Assembly (NCBI GenBank): GCA_002498375.1
Contig: DAHC01000006.1
Span: 56,789 to 99,355 of the forward strand
Length of the DNA: 42,567 nucleotides
Source: Methanocorpusculum sp. UBA424
Lineage (GTDB): Archaea > Halobacteriota > Methanomicrobia > Methanomicrobiales > Methanocorpusculaceae
Direction of reading: 5' to 3'
A program made the position numbers and the translations under genes. Numbering within the stretch: position 1 is the first letter of the stretch; every line of letters begins with the position of its first letter. Below, piece by piece: positions 23,415-33,179 of the stretch. The notes below the pieces were generated by a model, which saw nothing but the letters and a program-made list of their open reading frames with translations, was not told the DNA's origin and did no database searches.

Positions 23415-24131
23415 TTATTTGATCGACGAGTGCAGTGTAAATAGCCCCGACTCATCATATTTGATGAGTTTGGCCGTTTTCGTGATATGCCCGCGGGATT
23501 TCAAAAGAACAAACGGCATGCGGTATGGTCTCATATGATCGTTATCGGGGAACTCTCTGAACATACATGCGACCCCGTCGGCAAATACCTCGGAAAAACC
23601 GAATTTGCTGGTGAAAACATTCGTCTGACCAGAATTGACATGCAGGATCGTTGTTGCTCCTGTTGAACGCAGGGATGAATATACCATATTCAGATCGGTT
23701 GATCGAAATCCCGTCGAAGTGACCATTGTTTCTTCAAGGACAGAGAATGGATTCACGACAACACGGCTCACCCCAAGCTCCTGGATCATGATTGCAACAT
23801 TGTTGCCGAGACGCGAGGAGAAGGTCAGAAAAATTTCCGGAGGCAGCTGTAAAATATAGATATCCTTATTGATCCGATCACGCATCTCGGGATACATCGA
23901 GAGGAAGTGTCCCGTCAGCTGTTCCACCGGATTGAACAGGCTGATGTACATCACTTTCTCGCCATTCAGAAGGCCCTGATACAAATACTGGAGAGAGAAC
24001 ATCGTTCTGCCGGTACCTGTCTCGCCGATCAGGACGAAAACCGATCCCTTGATGAAACCTCCGCCGATCATGTCATCCAGTCCGGGGATGCCGGACGGGA
24101 TCGTTACTTTTGACTGCGGTTCGTATTTCAT
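23415..24131 (-). CDS. RecA/KaiC-like ATPase-fold protein with Arg in the P-loop
   Basis: A protein of about 238 residues of the RAD55/KaiC type: IPSGIPGLDDMIGGGFIKGSV is followed by the P-loop GETGTGRT (36-43), where Arg42 replaces the usual Lys. VVVNPFSVLEETM then matches the Walker B region. The start at 24131 is preferred over the earlier in-frame ATG at 24164: it follows the previous gene's stop by one base (TAA-A-ATG) and has AGGAG upstream. The role is unknown; gas-vesicle, motility or signalling roles known for relatives cannot be assigned. Confidence 0.75.
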   Translation of the reverse strand: MKYEPQSKVTIPSGIPGLDDMIGGGFIKGSVFVLIGETGTGRTMFSLQYLYQGLLNGEKVMYISLFNPVEQLTGHFLSMYPEMRDRINKDIYILQLPPEIFLTFSSRLGNNVAIMIQELGVSRVVVNPFSVLEETMVTSTGFRSTDLNMVYSSLRSTGATTILHVNSGQTNVFTSKFGFSEVFADGVACMFREFPDNDHMRPYRMPFVLLKSRGHITKTAKLIKYDESGLFTLHSSIK

Positions 24132-24132
24132 T

Positions 24133-24993
24133 TTATGCCACTCTCCTGAGATTGGATATCTCAAAGCCGGTCTCCGGGGCTATGGAAACATTATAGGTGG
24201 CAATATCCCTTGATGAGAGGAGAGGGAGAACACCGGCAAACTTTTCGATGTACATCTGCCGCTGCCTTGACATGGATTCCTGACTTTTCTGCCACACCAG
24301 ACGAATGATCGCATCGAATGAATTGCCAAGTGCGATTTCCCTGCTCTCCGGAAGAATACCGTTGGTCAGTAATATTATAAAGGTGATATGCCGTTTTTTT
24401 GCCGCACGGGAGAGACCATATATGAGAAAAATCAGATTCTGCCATTTGTCCTGATCGCTAAAGTACGGGAGATACGGCGTCAGTGAATCAATATACACCA
24501 TTGAATTCTCGGGTGCCGTTTCCACCATACCTGCAAGATATGCGAAACCCCCGTAATCGTCATGGGGCGGCAAATTCCTGAGATGCTCGGATATCGTCTT
24601 TTGGGAATACCAGGAAAGCGGAACGATCGATCTGGCAAAATAGACGTCACCCATATCCATATGATACACACGTTTATCCAGGATTTCACCTTCAAAATCA
24701 ATAGTGTTCAAATAACTGAACTGCTGTTTCATCATATCCACAAACTGCACACGGGAAGTTTTTGGCGTAATATAATATATCGCATCGGGCCGATTGGTAT
24801 TTTTTACCGGTGGAATATCTCCAGTGACCTCCCGGCAGTAATTAACCAGAGACGTGAAGAGAAATTCGGGTCCTCCCGCACCGGGCTCCGTGAATAATAA
24901 TATCGTTGATCCGATTGGAACGCCGCCGCCAAGTATTTTATCGACTGAGGGGATGTACGTCGGAACACGAATAATTGTATGATCATCTGGCAT
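24133..24993 (-). CDS. RecA/KaiC-like protein with degenerate P-loop
   Basis: A 286-residue protein of the same superfamily. IPSVDKILGGGVPIGSTILL leads to TEPGAGGPEF (35-44), where the P-loop Lys-Thr are replaced by Gly-Pro, so ATP binding is doubtful. MVYIDSLTPYLPY resembles Walker B. It is the first gene of a pair, nearly joined to the next one, which suggests the two proteins form a heteromeric unit, one perhaps structural. Partner and pathway are not known. Confidence 0.7.
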   Translation of the reverse strand: MPDDHTIIRVPTYIPSVDKILGGGVPIGSTILLFTEPGAGGPEFLFTSLVNYCREVTGDIPPVKNTNRPDAIYYITPKTSRVQFVDMMKQQFSYLNTIDFEGEILDKRVYHMDMGDVYFARSIVPLSWYSQKTISEHLRNLPPHDDYGGFAYLAGMVETAPENSMVYIDSLTPYLPYFSDQDKWQNLIFLIYGLSRAAKKRHITFIILLTNGILPESREIALGNSFDAIIRLVWQKSQESMSRQRQMYIEKFAGVLPLLSSRDIATYNVSIAPETGFEISNLRRVA

Positions 24994-25042
24994 TTATGTG
25001 ATTGATACTATCTGCATGAATAGGGATATAATTAACCCCTAT

Positions 25043-26335
25043 CTAGCCAATTACCTGCATACTATCTATGCGCATCTTCGGAACTACGGAACCATCGAAC
25101 GTCTTCGTTTCGGCAGAGATGTGCACACCGCTTCTGAGAATGTCAAAAACGTTCCCTGAGATCATCGCTTTTTTCACCGGACTGACAAACTTCCCGGACT
25201 CGGCAAAGAATGCGTTGGCCACTTCCACGGAAAATTCGCCGGTGAGGGAGTTTGCCGTATGCGCTCCGATAACCTCGCGAACGAAGAGACATGGTTTGTC
25301 CATAACATCAGATACCGGTGCCGCGATCCGCAGACAATGCGGATGAATATATGTCGCCCCGTTCCCGGCCCGGTGGGCATGTCCTGTCGAGGTCGTTTTT
25401 GCCTGCGATCCAGTCTTTACGTCATACATAAATGCGGAGAGCACGCCGTTTTGAACGATCGAAAGGTCGGAGGTTACCGTTCCTTCAGAGTCGAACCGCT
25501 TCCATGCAGAACCGGCCGGATCCATGGGAACATCCGAGATCGAAACCGAAGGGTGCAGAACATCCTCGCCCAGTTTTCCTACAAAAACCGATTTCCCTGA
25601 AAGAACGTTCTTTCCATTCACGGCCTCGGTAAAGAGATCGAGAATAAGTGATGCCACCACATGTTCGGAGAAGACAACGTCGTATTTCTTTGTCTCAACA
25701 TTCGCGCCGTTTCGGGAGGCGGTCGCCCAGAATGTGGTTTCTTCACCAATCTTTTCCGGATTGATGCGGTCTAAAAACGGACTTGAGTCATAGTCATACC
25801 CGGTCGAGTTCTCGCAGATGGCATCCATCCCAAGAGAAATACCGGAGATCTGGCGTGTGTAATGAACATCGTTCGAGTTGGCAATAACCGCCGTTCCTGT
25901 CGAAAGAGAGACCCCTCCTGTGACCACGCGTGCCTCGGGGTGCTTGGCGGCTCCGGCATTCATCCGTTCCAGATACTCGGCAGCAAGGTCCGGCGTCACA
26001 GTGATGTCCGGATCGAATGGGTCGCGGCCGTCCGGCAGCGCGGCCTTTGCCGGGAAACCAGTCCAGCCGGGAACAGGTTCGGAGAGTTTGGCTGATGACA
26101 AGGCAACATCAACGCAGTCTTTCCACCTTTCGGCATCGGAGGTTCCGGATATTCCAATGCGGTTATCCTTCACCACCCGGAGATAAATGGAACTGCCCGC
26201 ATGTTCGAAAACCGAAGAGACGGCCATCTCACGTTGTTCAAGGGAGATGTCGGTGTAATCAAGCATGAATACCTCCACCTCGTCGGCAAACTTCTCACCG
26301 TACGAGATGATCCGGTCGATATCGAGCTCAGACAT
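25043..26335 (-). CDS. pmbA: TldE/PmbA family metalloprotease subunit
   Basis: About 430 residues, the TldE (PmbA) half of the TldD/TldE protease. It has SVFEHAGSSIYLRVV, the family's VVFSEHVVASLI and the C-terminal VEVANAFFAESGKFVSPVKKAMISGN. It lacks the HExxxH motif, as expected of TldE. Start choice: ATG 26335 has GGAGG eight bases upstream and lies just inside the tldD 3' end; an in-frame ATG at 26350 is less well placed. TldD/E unfolds and cleaves peptides and processes some peptide toxins and cofactors in bacteria; archaeal targets are unknown. Confidence 0.88.
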   Translation of the reverse strand: MSELDIDRIISYGEKFADEVEVFMLDYTDISLEQREMAVSSVFEHAGSSIYLRVVKDNRIGISGTSDAERWKDCVDVALSSAKLSEPVPGWTGFPAKAALPDGRDPFDPDITVTPDLAAEYLERMNAGAAKHPEARVVTGGVSLSTGTAVIANSNDVHYTRQISGISLGMDAICENSTGYDYDSSPFLDRINPEKIGEETTFWATASRNGANVETKKYDVVFSEHVVASLILDLFTEAVNGKNVLSGKSVFVGKLGEDVLHPSVSISDVPMDPAGSAWKRFDSEGTVTSDLSIVQNGVLSAFMYDVKTGSQAKTTSTGHAHRAGNGATYIHPHCLRIAAPVSDVMDKPCLFVREVIGAHTANSLTGEFSVEVANAFFAESGKFVSPVKKAMISGNVFDILRSGVHISAETKTFDGSVVPKMRIDSMQVIG

Positions 26336-27665
26336 TTCCGCTGCCTCCAACTAACGCCTCGGTAAGATACACATGAGGAGCTCCATCCGATACCGGAACC
26401 GACTGACCTTTTCCGCACATTCCCGAAGACATTTTGCGTTCTTTGCCGCACAATGCGATGTTATGCAGCACCGAGAGAATATCCCCTGAGAGGGAGACGT
26501 CACGAATCATTTTTGCAGTTTCTCCATTTTCGATCAGATATCCATACTTTGCATTGAACTGGAAGGCTCCACGGCCGGGATCGACCTGCCCTCCCCTTGA
26601 ACCGATCAGGAGAACGCCTTTTCTGCATTCGGCGATGATCTCATCATAGGAGGCGTCGCCTTCTTTGATGTAGGTATTACTCATACGAACCAGAGGCTGC
26701 ATTCCAGGTTCGGCTCTGGCATGGCCTGCGTCACCGGTATCCAGACCGACGGCGGCCAGGGTCTCGCGGGAATGCATATATTTGTGCATGATCCCGTTTT
26801 TGATCAGTTCTGTCGGACCGCAGGCAACACCTTCAGCATCGAACGGCTCGTACCCGTATCCGTGCATAGAAGGATCGTCGATGATGGTGACGAGAGACGA
26901 GCCGACCCGTTCACCCAGTTTGCCGGCAAGAACGGAAACCCCATCTCGTACGGCGTCTCCTTCACTTGCATGACCGACCGCCTCGTGAGCAAATACGCCG
27001 CCGATCGCCGGATCCAGAACGGCAGGCATGCGTCCTCCGGAAACGGCGGAGGCATCCAGAAGTTCAACAGCGCGTTTCGCACACTTCTCGCCGTAAGGAA
27101 GATACTCTTTTAATGAAAGGGGACCTACGACCGCCTCCTGCTCATAGTTCATCTGCATGTCAGCTCCGCGGTTTGCAACCGCCGAGATGGTGAAGAGCGT
27201 GCGGCAGACCGAAGAGGAGGAGGAATAACCATTACAGTCTTCGAAGATGACGTCCTGATACTGCTCGGAGTATCGTGCCGAGGTGCTGCAGATCTCCGGT
27301 ATTTTTGCGGACCCTTCGAGAAGAAGGAGCTGCGCGGCTTTTTCTTCGAGAGGGGTTTCTGCCTGTTCTTTTGCCGAACATACCCAGGAACGCGGAGAAC
27401 CAAGCGGCACATCGGCGATATCGGCATGGACGCCGGCAAGACGTGCAGAGGCTGCGGCTTTCTGGATGCAGGCATCCTTCAATTTTTTATCATCCATATC
27501 GATGGATGAAGCACAGTAGTATCCCCATCCATTTTCGCCTAAGACCCGGAAGAGAGCTTTTCCATAAAAAGAAGAGCCGGCATTCTCGATCACCCGGTTC
27601 TCCGTCTGGATGGAGGTAACAGTCCCCCTGACATAACGGATGTCGTAATATCGTATCGTTTCCAT
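26328..27665 (-). CDS. tldD: TldD family metalloprotease subunit
   Basis: 445 residues. The zinc motif HEAVGH (227-232) within AIGGVFAHEAVGHASEGD is the TldD active site. The C-terminal part has the family's IKEGDAS, LLIGSRGGQVDPGRGAFQF and ALCGKERKM segments. It forms a heterodimer with the downstream TldE; the two genes overlap by 8 bases. Full length. Confidence 0.92.
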   Translation of the reverse strand: METIRYYDIRYVRGTVTSIQTENRVIENAGSSFYGKALFRVLGENGWGYYCASSIDMDDKKLKDACIQKAAASARLAGVHADIADVPLGSPRSWVCSAKEQAETPLEEKAAQLLLLEGSAKIPEICSTSARYSEQYQDVIFEDCNGYSSSSSVCRTLFTISAVANRGADMQMNYEQEAVVGPLSLKEYLPYGEKCAKRAVELLDASAVSGGRMPAVLDPAIGGVFAHEAVGHASEGDAVRDGVSVLAGKLGERVGSSLVTIIDDPSMHGYGYEPFDAEGVACGPTELIKNGIMHKYMHSRETLAAVGLDTGDAGHARAEPGMQPLVRMSNTYIKEGDASYDEIIAECRKGVLLIGSRGGQVDPGRGAFQFNAKYGYLIENGETAKMIRDVSLSGDILSVLHNIALCGKERKMSSGMCGKGQSVPVSDGAPHVYLTEALVGGSGNV

Positions 27666-27753
27666 GATTTTCCAAGACTACTATTTGGTCCTGAAGAATA
27701 ACATATCTTCTGCTGTTTCAGGCTGAGTTGTTTTGTAAAAAAAGAGAAAAGGA

Positions 27754-28344
27754 TCAGGATCCTATGACATCGGCATCGAAGACGTCCTCCTCTTCTTTGA
27801 GGATGGGGACCGCCTTATCAAAAACGATCGTCTCATCCTCCGGAGGTTTCATCTCAAACGTGATGAGGCCGACAACAGCGTTTCTGGTCGCATACGGATC
27901 AAGGATCGGACCGAACTTTATCACTTTGGTCCCACCGGCGGATATGATGAGGGTATGTTTTTTAATTTGGATCGCATCGATCTTGTCAAAACGCACTTCC
28001 TGGTATGAGCCGATGCCTGACATCAGACAGATTCTCCGGGGCGTAAGATACAGACGGGGACGGTTGAGTTCCACCAGCCCCGAGATAAGAATGATCAGAG
28101 CGATCACGCCGGATACTGCTGATACGAGGATCTTTGTCAGGAGCTCTGGTGAAACAAGCCAAAGCGGGAAGACGGTTTCCAGCACAGGGATAAGAGCGAT
28201 GAGAGGCGCCGTGATCCAGATCAATACCGCGATCACTGCAAAGATGATGAAGAAGATAATATATGGAAGCAGATACGACCCCTTCCGGCGGTCTTCCCAA
28301 ACAATGCCTTCGTTGAACAAATATTTCGTCATAGCATCACGCAA
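27754..28344 (-). CDS. PH-domain (DUF304-like) membrane protein
   Basis: A 196-residue protein with two hydrophobic regions (about 25-60 and 70-92), then a beta-strand domain. LYLTPRRICLMSGIGSYQEVRFDKIDAIQIKK is the bacterial-type PH (bPH2/DUF304) signature. Such proteins sit in the membrane with the PH domain in the cytoplasm; their function is unsettled. The C-terminus is strongly acidic. The gene lies between lonB and tldD on the same strand. Confidence 0.75.
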   Translation of the reverse strand: MRDAMTKYLFNEGIVWEDRRKGSYLLPYIIFFIIFAVIAVLIWITAPLIALIPVLETVFPLWLVSPELLTKILVSAVSGVIALIILISGLVELNRPRLYLTPRRICLMSGIGSYQEVRFDKIDAIQIKKHTLIISAGGTKVIKFGPILDPYATRNAVVGLITFEMKPPEDETIVFDKAVPILKEEEDVFDADVIGS

Positions 28345-28512
28345 ATGAAATAAAATACGACGTGGTGATAGATATACCTTAGGTTATTTACGCAGTATGC
28401 GGGAATACTGACGGAACACGTGTCCAACTTCAGCAATTTCCCGTTCATGCCGAAGGAGGCTTTTTCAAAACGGTGTGATCAAAGGTAATCGAAAAAAAGA
28501 GGAGGGGCAAGT

Positions 28513-30546
28513 TCACGCTGGAACGTTGTCGGCGGGCATCGGCATTTTCGGGATATCCATATGTTTGCCGATCTGGAGAAGTTTTTGTTCGAACGCCACT
28601 TTATCCTCGGGAACGAGAGCATATCTGAGTACTTCTTCGATTCTGGTCACCGGAATGATGGAAACCATGTCGGCATACCGCTCTTCGATGAGAACATCTG
28701 CAAGGTTCGACTGCGGGATAATGATCGTTCTGATGCCGGCTTTTGCGGCTGCCTCGATCTTGTAGGTGACGCCGCCGATCGGGAGAACATCTCCTCTTAC
28801 CGACAGGGATCCGGTCATCGCCACGTCCTGCCGGACCGGGATGTCTTCAAGCGCACTAATAACTGCCGTCGCGACGGTAACGGAAGCAGAATCTCCCTCG
28901 ACCCCGTTGTATGTTCCGATGAACTGAACATGGATATCGACTTTCCGGATATCAGTCCCGGAGAATTTCTTGATTAAGGCGCTCACGTTCTTGATTGATT
29001 CCTGAGCGATTTCTTTCAAGAGACCGGTCGCAATAACCATCCCAGCGCCCTGCGAGGGAGTGACCTCGGCCGTGATCGGAAGAACCGATCCTGCATCGTT
29101 GCCGACAACGGCAAGTCCGTTCACTCTTCCGACAAGATTACCGGAAACGATCGTCAGATCATAATCCCGGGTCCGGCGGATGTACTCGTCGGAGATCTGG
29201 TCTTCGACAGATCGTGCGATCTGTTTTGCCGAAACCACATGATGCATGGACGTCACGGGGGATCCTTCCTGAATGGCGAGATCGCCGGCAACCCGCACAA
29301 GACCGCCGAGATCTCTCAGCTTCACTGTGAGGTGACCTTTTCTGCCGGACCGGCGTTTTGCCTCGCGAAGGATCTCGGATACCGCAGACGGATCGTAATG
29401 CGGGATCTTCCCATCGTTTTTAACTTCCTGGGCTACGAACCTGACGAGCTTTGCCCGGTTATCAGGCGTATCATCCATAGTCTCGCTCATGTAGACCTCG
29501 TATCCGTATCCGCGGATACGGCTCCGGAGAGCGGGGTGCATATGCTGGACGGCGTCAAGATTTCCTGCCGCAATCATCAGGAACCGGCAGGGAACCGGTT
29601 CGGTTCTTACCATGGCTCCGGATGAACGTTCCGACTGACCGGTGATCGGGAACTCGCCTTCCTGCAGGGCAGTCAGAAGACTCTGCTGGGAAGAGAGTTC
29701 AAGGGTGTTCATTTCATCAATGAACAAAACACCCTTGTGCGCCCGGTGGATCGCTCCGGCCTCGACACGATCATGGGCCGGTGTCTCAAGACCCCCCGAC
29801 TGGAACGGGTCATGGCGAACGTCGCCGAGCAATGCTCCTGCGTGGGATCCGGTCCCGTCCACGAACGGTGCAGTCGAGTCTGGTTTGTTGGAGACGATGA
29901 GTTTGGGGACCATTGCGGTTTCTTTCGGCATGAACGAACGAAATGCCATGAAGATAAAGGCTACGGCGACGATACCCATCAGAAGCTGGCCTGAAATCAG
30001 AGCAATCCCGAGAATACCAATGACCAGGATGAGAAGCATGGTATTTTTCGAGGAAGCGCGTTTACGTGCCTCTTCTTTGTGAGCTGCGACGATCTCTTTT
30101 CCTCTTCCAGCAGGAACCACCCGGATGATCGGATTATTATTATCCTCGGGATTCGGATACGTCAGGATGTCCTGCATCTCCTCTTTTGGAAGAAGTTCGG
30201 ACATTGCCTTAGCAAGCATCGACTTGCCGGTACCTGGGCTTCCGATCATCATGACATGCCTGCGCTGGGTCGCGGCTTTTCTGATGACATCCACTGCGTG
30301 TTCCTGACCGATGACCTGATCGATCAGCGACGGGGGGATTACGAGATCCGCCGTGGTGTCAAACCGAACGCCTCCGAACAGTTCGGCATCATATTTGTCA
30401 GAGGCATATACCTCTTTCACAGGCGAAGTGTCCCGCGCCGGGATTTCTTCCGTGACTTGCGCCGGGTTTACGTCCAAAACTGTCCCCATAACAGTTTCTT
30501 CAGGTCTTTGTCCCGGATTATTCTCATGTTCCATATTGTGTTCCAT
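28513..30546 (-). CDS. lonB: Archaeal Lon protease (LonB)
   Basis: A 677-residue membrane-bound ATP-dependent protease. Walker A is GSPGTGKSM near residue 98. Two adjacent membrane helices (LLILVIGILGIALIS and LLMGIVAVAFIFMAF) lie between Walker A and Walker B, the archaeal LonB layout. Walker B is KGVLFIDEM. The protease domain has the Ser553/Lys596 dyad (GVEGDSASV and GGVTYKIEAA), 43 residues apart as in the family. It degrades unfolded and regulatory proteins at the membrane. It is divergent from prs with an 80-base shared upstream region. Confidence 0.96.
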   Translation of the reverse strand: MEHNMEHENNPGQRPEETVMGTVLDVNPAQVTEEIPARDTSPVKEVYASDKYDAELFGGVRFDTTADLVIPPSLIDQVIGQEHAVDVIRKAATQRRHVMMIGSPGTGKSMLAKAMSELLPKEEMQDILTYPNPEDNNNPIIRVVPAGRGKEIVAAHKEEARKRASSKNTMLLILVIGILGIALISGQLLMGIVAVAFIFMAFRSFMPKETAMVPKLIVSNKPDSTAPFVDGTGSHAGALLGDVRHDPFQSGGLETPAHDRVEAGAIHRAHKGVLFIDEMNTLELSSQQSLLTALQEGEFPITGQSERSSGAMVRTEPVPCRFLMIAAGNLDAVQHMHPALRSRIRGYGYEVYMSETMDDTPDNRAKLVRFVAQEVKNDGKIPHYDPSAVSEILREAKRRSGRKGHLTVKLRDLGGLVRVAGDLAIQEGSPVTSMHHVVSAKQIARSVEDQISDEYIRRTRDYDLTIVSGNLVGRVNGLAVVGNDAGSVLPITAEVTPSQGAGMVIATGLLKEIAQESIKNVSALIKKFSGTDIRKVDIHVQFIGTYNGVEGDSASVTVATAVISALEDIPVRQDVAMTGSLSVRGDVLPIGGVTYKIEAAAKAGIRTIIIPQSNLADVLIEERYADMVSIIPVTRIEEVLRYALVPEDKVAFEQKLLQIGKHMDIPKMPMPADNVPA

Positions 30547-30626
30547 ACCTCGATTAAAGATGCTAATATTTGTACTTGATTATGCTTTAAGTAGTTTCAG
30601 TAAGAGATAGTTGTTAGAGTCTTATC

Positions 30627-31472
30627 ATGAAAGTAGTTTATACCGAAAAGAGCCAGGTTCTCGCGGCACGCACGGCGCAGAAGCTCGGCTGTCGTCTATC
30701 TGAAGTAAAATACACTACATTCCCGGATGGTGAGCAGTCCATACGCATAATGGATGATGACGATCAGATGATAATTATTGCAAGCACGGTCGATCCGGAG
30801 TCCACACTGCAGGCCATTCTCCTGCTCGATGCATGCGAGGGAAAAGAAACGACGCTTGTTCTGCCATATATGGGATACGCACGGCAGGACAAGAAGTTCA
30901 ATGAAGGCGAGCCGATCTCAGCACGGGCAATGGCACGCGCCCTCTCGACCGGCGCAGACAGAGTCTTTACCATCAATATCCACGACACCTCGATTCTCGG
31001 ACATTTCCGGTGTCCTGCAAAGAATCTGACGATCGCTCCGGAGATCGGGGAATATATCAGCACGATGAATCTGGAAAATCCGCTGATCCTGTCTCCGGAT
31101 GAAGGTGCGTGGGAGTTTGCCAAAGGCGTATCGGCGGTTGGAAAATGGGACTGCGATCACCTGGATAAGACGCGGCTCTCGGGTTCGGAAGTTACGATGG
31201 CGCCAAAACATCTGGAAGCAAAAGGAAGAGATTGTATCATCGTGGACGATATCATCGCAACCGGCGGATCTATGGCAAAAGCGGCCGGAATGCTGTTAGA
31301 GCAGGGGGCAACTTCGGTCAGAGCAGCGGGCGTTCACGGCGTTTTTGCCTCAGGCGGATACATCAAACTTATGCAGGCCGGGCTTGCCGACATCGCATCT
31401 TCGGATACGATCGAACGTGCCTCAAGCAGGATCACGGCATCCGGTGTCATCGCAGACGCCGTACGTAAATGA
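30627..31472 (+). CDS. prs: Ribose-phosphate pyrophosphokinase
   Basis: A 281-residue archaeal PRPP synthase. FPDGEQSIRI opens the family pattern, LPYMGYARQDKKFNEGEPI is the ATP-binding loop, and the PRPP loop is CIIVDDIIATGGSM (about 207-220). It makes PRPP for nucleotide, NAD and methanopterin synthesis, and genes for users of PRPP occur nearby (gfcR, the beta-RFAP-synthase-like gene). Archaeal-length, slightly shorter than bacterial Prs. Overlaps nob1 by ATGA. Confidence 0.96.
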   Translation: MKVVYTEKSQVLAARTAQKLGCRLSEVKYTTFPDGEQSIRIMDDDDQMIIIASTVDPESTLQAILLLDACEGKETTLVLPYMGYARQDKKFNEGEPISARAMARALSTGADRVFTINIHDTSILGHFRCPAKNLTIAPEIGEYISTMNLENPLILSPDEGAWEFAKGVSAVGKWDCDHLDKTRLSGSEVTMAPKHLEAKGRDCIIVDDIIATGGSMAKAAGMLLEQGATSVRAAGVHGVFASGGYIKLMQAGLADIASSDTIERASSRITASGVIADAVRK

Positions 31473-31945
31473 AATATATTCTGGATTCATCCTATTTTTT
31501 CGGCGATTATACGCTTGACGGAGAGCTTTTTACCACACCCGAGGTTGTCAGCGAACTAAAAGATCTCGCATCAAAGATGAGGTTCGAGATCATGACGGAG
31601 AAAGGACTTGTAACTACCGAGCCGGAGGCCGAGCATGTGTTTGCAGCGACGAACGCGGCACTCAAAAGCGGGGATGCCAGAGTCCTCTCCGACACGGATA
31701 TCTCGGTCATCGCTCTCGGCCTGACGCTGGAAGGTACGGTCGTCTCAGATGATTTCGCCGTACAGAATGTCTGCCGTCATCTGAAGATAGCGGCCAGGGG
31801 AATTCTTCAGAGAAATGCCAAAAAACGGGTGTGGAAAAAAATTTGCTCAGGGTGCGGAGCGGAGATTCCGGCAGACGAGGAAGACTGTCCCATCTGCGGT
31901 TCGGCTCCGATCCGGCGCGGGACGGAAATTAGAAAACGAAGGTAA
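31469..31945 (+). CDS. nob1: rRNA maturation endonuclease Nob1 (PIN domain + zinc ribbon)
   Basis: A 158-residue protein. The PIN nuclease domain has Asp6 (YILDSSYF), acidic residues in TPEVVSELKDL, and DTDISVIAL and VSDDFAVQNV downstream. A zinc ribbon with Cys126, Cys129, Cys140 and Cys143 follows, then a basic tail. Nob1 makes the final cut at the 3' end of 16S rRNA. Translationally coupled to prs. Confidence 0.9.
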   Translation: MKYILDSSYFFGDYTLDGELFTTPEVVSELKDLASKMRFEIMTEKGLVTTEPEAEHVFAATNAALKSGDARVLSDTDISVIALGLTLEGTVVSDDFAVQNVCRHLKIAARGILQRNAKKRVWKKICSGCGAEIPADEEDCPICGSAPIRRGTEIRKRR

Positions 31946-31953
31946 CGAATATT

Positions 31954-33102
31954 TCAGATAAGCCGTCTTCTGATAAACCAGGCTACTTTTGCTGCAAGGT
32001 TGTGCAGTCCCTCGGTGTATTTCCGTCTCGAGTAATGGATCACCGGATCGAGTATGCTGAGATTTCCTTTCTCATCGATGACCGAAACTGCCCCGTGACC
32101 GCAGCATAATCTGAGACGTTTCCCATTTTTCCTCAGTTCGGCATCCAGCTCGACTGCAAGTCTGGTCAGTTCGGTCCGTTCCTGTCGTCCGATCTCACTG
32201 TTGATATTGACGGAATTGATCAGGTAATCCGGGATCGACCCATAAATCAAACGCCAGGGAGTAAGCGAGGCAAAGTTCAGGATGGCATCGCTCGTAAAGA
32301 GGAGACCTTGTGCTGGTTCATAGAAGAAGAGCTGACCGGCAAGATGACCGCCGAGACTCTGCCAGACCTCGAAGGTGAGTCCGGCAAACGTGATCGTATC
32401 GATGACCGGAAAGATCCCCCGCATCTTCTGCGGCTCGGTTTTTGAAAGGATGTACTCTTTCGGAAACGCCAGTTGGGAAAAGGTGTTTACTGTTGTTGTG
32501 TAGACAAGTTCCAGCAGCAGGAGATTATTGGTGGATGCAAAGGAGCGGGAACCGTTCTCCAAAAGGTCTTTCGTGATCGGGTGAACGAACGGCGGGACGG
32601 GCAGCAATCCGGTTATTCCCACATGATCGGCATCCCCGTGAGTACAGAGAACATGTTTTACATCGGAAAAGTCGCCGAGACCGAAGTCGGCGAGTGTTTG
32701 TACCCAGTCGGCATAATTGACGCCGTATCCGGCATCGATAAGAAGTTTTCCATCCCCAGTCTGGAAAAGGTGGATACATCCCCCGCCGGGCGGCTGCATC
32801 GACCAGAGAACACAGGTATCTGAGAGAACGATCTTCTGGTAATCAACATAGAAATTTTTCCCGGAATTACCATAAAGGTACAGACCTATACTCTGCATGA
32901 CCCAGAGAACCTGTTTTGGGTCTTTCCCCATTGAAACAAGTTCCTGTACGGCCGCATCTGCATCAAGGTAGAACTGCTTTTTTTCAGCATCGTTGAACGT
33001 GGTGAGATATGGCACAACTTTCTTCTGAAATGATTCAGTCACATATTTTGCCGACATATCCAGATGAAAGATTGGACTTTTCACTTTTAGTAGGTTTCCC
33101 AT
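31954..33102 (-). CDS. MBL-fold metallohydrolase with altered metal motif
   Basis: A 382-residue metallo-beta-lactamase-fold protein. An N-terminal extension of about 85 residues precedes the domain: LIDAGYG, then THGDADHVG where family members usually have THxHxDH. His155, Asp159 and His160 are kept but the middle His is Asp157. Later ligand regions are present: LGGHLAGQLF, FTSDAIL and CCGHGAVS. It may hydrolyse an ester, lactone or nucleotide with a modified metal site. The C-terminal helix is basic and may be membrane-near. No specific substrate can be given. Confidence 0.8.
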   Translation of the reverse strand: MGNLLKVKSPIFHLDMSAKYVTESFQKKVVPYLTTFNDAEKKQFYLDADAAVQELVSMGKDPKQVLWVMQSIGLYLYGNSGKNFYVDYQKIVLSDTCVLWSMQPPGGGCIHLFQTGDGKLLIDAGYGVNYADWVQTLADFGLGDFSDVKHVLCTHGDADHVGITGLLPVPPFVHPITKDLLENGSRSFASTNNLLLLELVYTTTVNTFSQLAFPKEYILSKTEPQKMRGIFPVIDTITFAGLTFEVWQSLGGHLAGQLFFYEPAQGLLFTSDAILNFASLTPWRLIYGSIPDYLINSVNINSEIGRQERTELTRLAVELDAELRKNGKRLRLCCGHGAVSVIDEKGNLSILDPVIHYSRRKYTEGLHNLAAKVAWFIRRRLI

Positions 33103-33179
33103 ATTTTCTGCCGGAAGGAGCTGCTTTTCAGCAGAAGTTTCACAAAAGCATATATGCGGGAAAAGCGATTACTTTTCAT

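Noticed and set aside
27728..28348. 206-residue frame opposite the PH-domain gene
   Set aside because: Shadow of the minus-strand gene, with no protein-like features.
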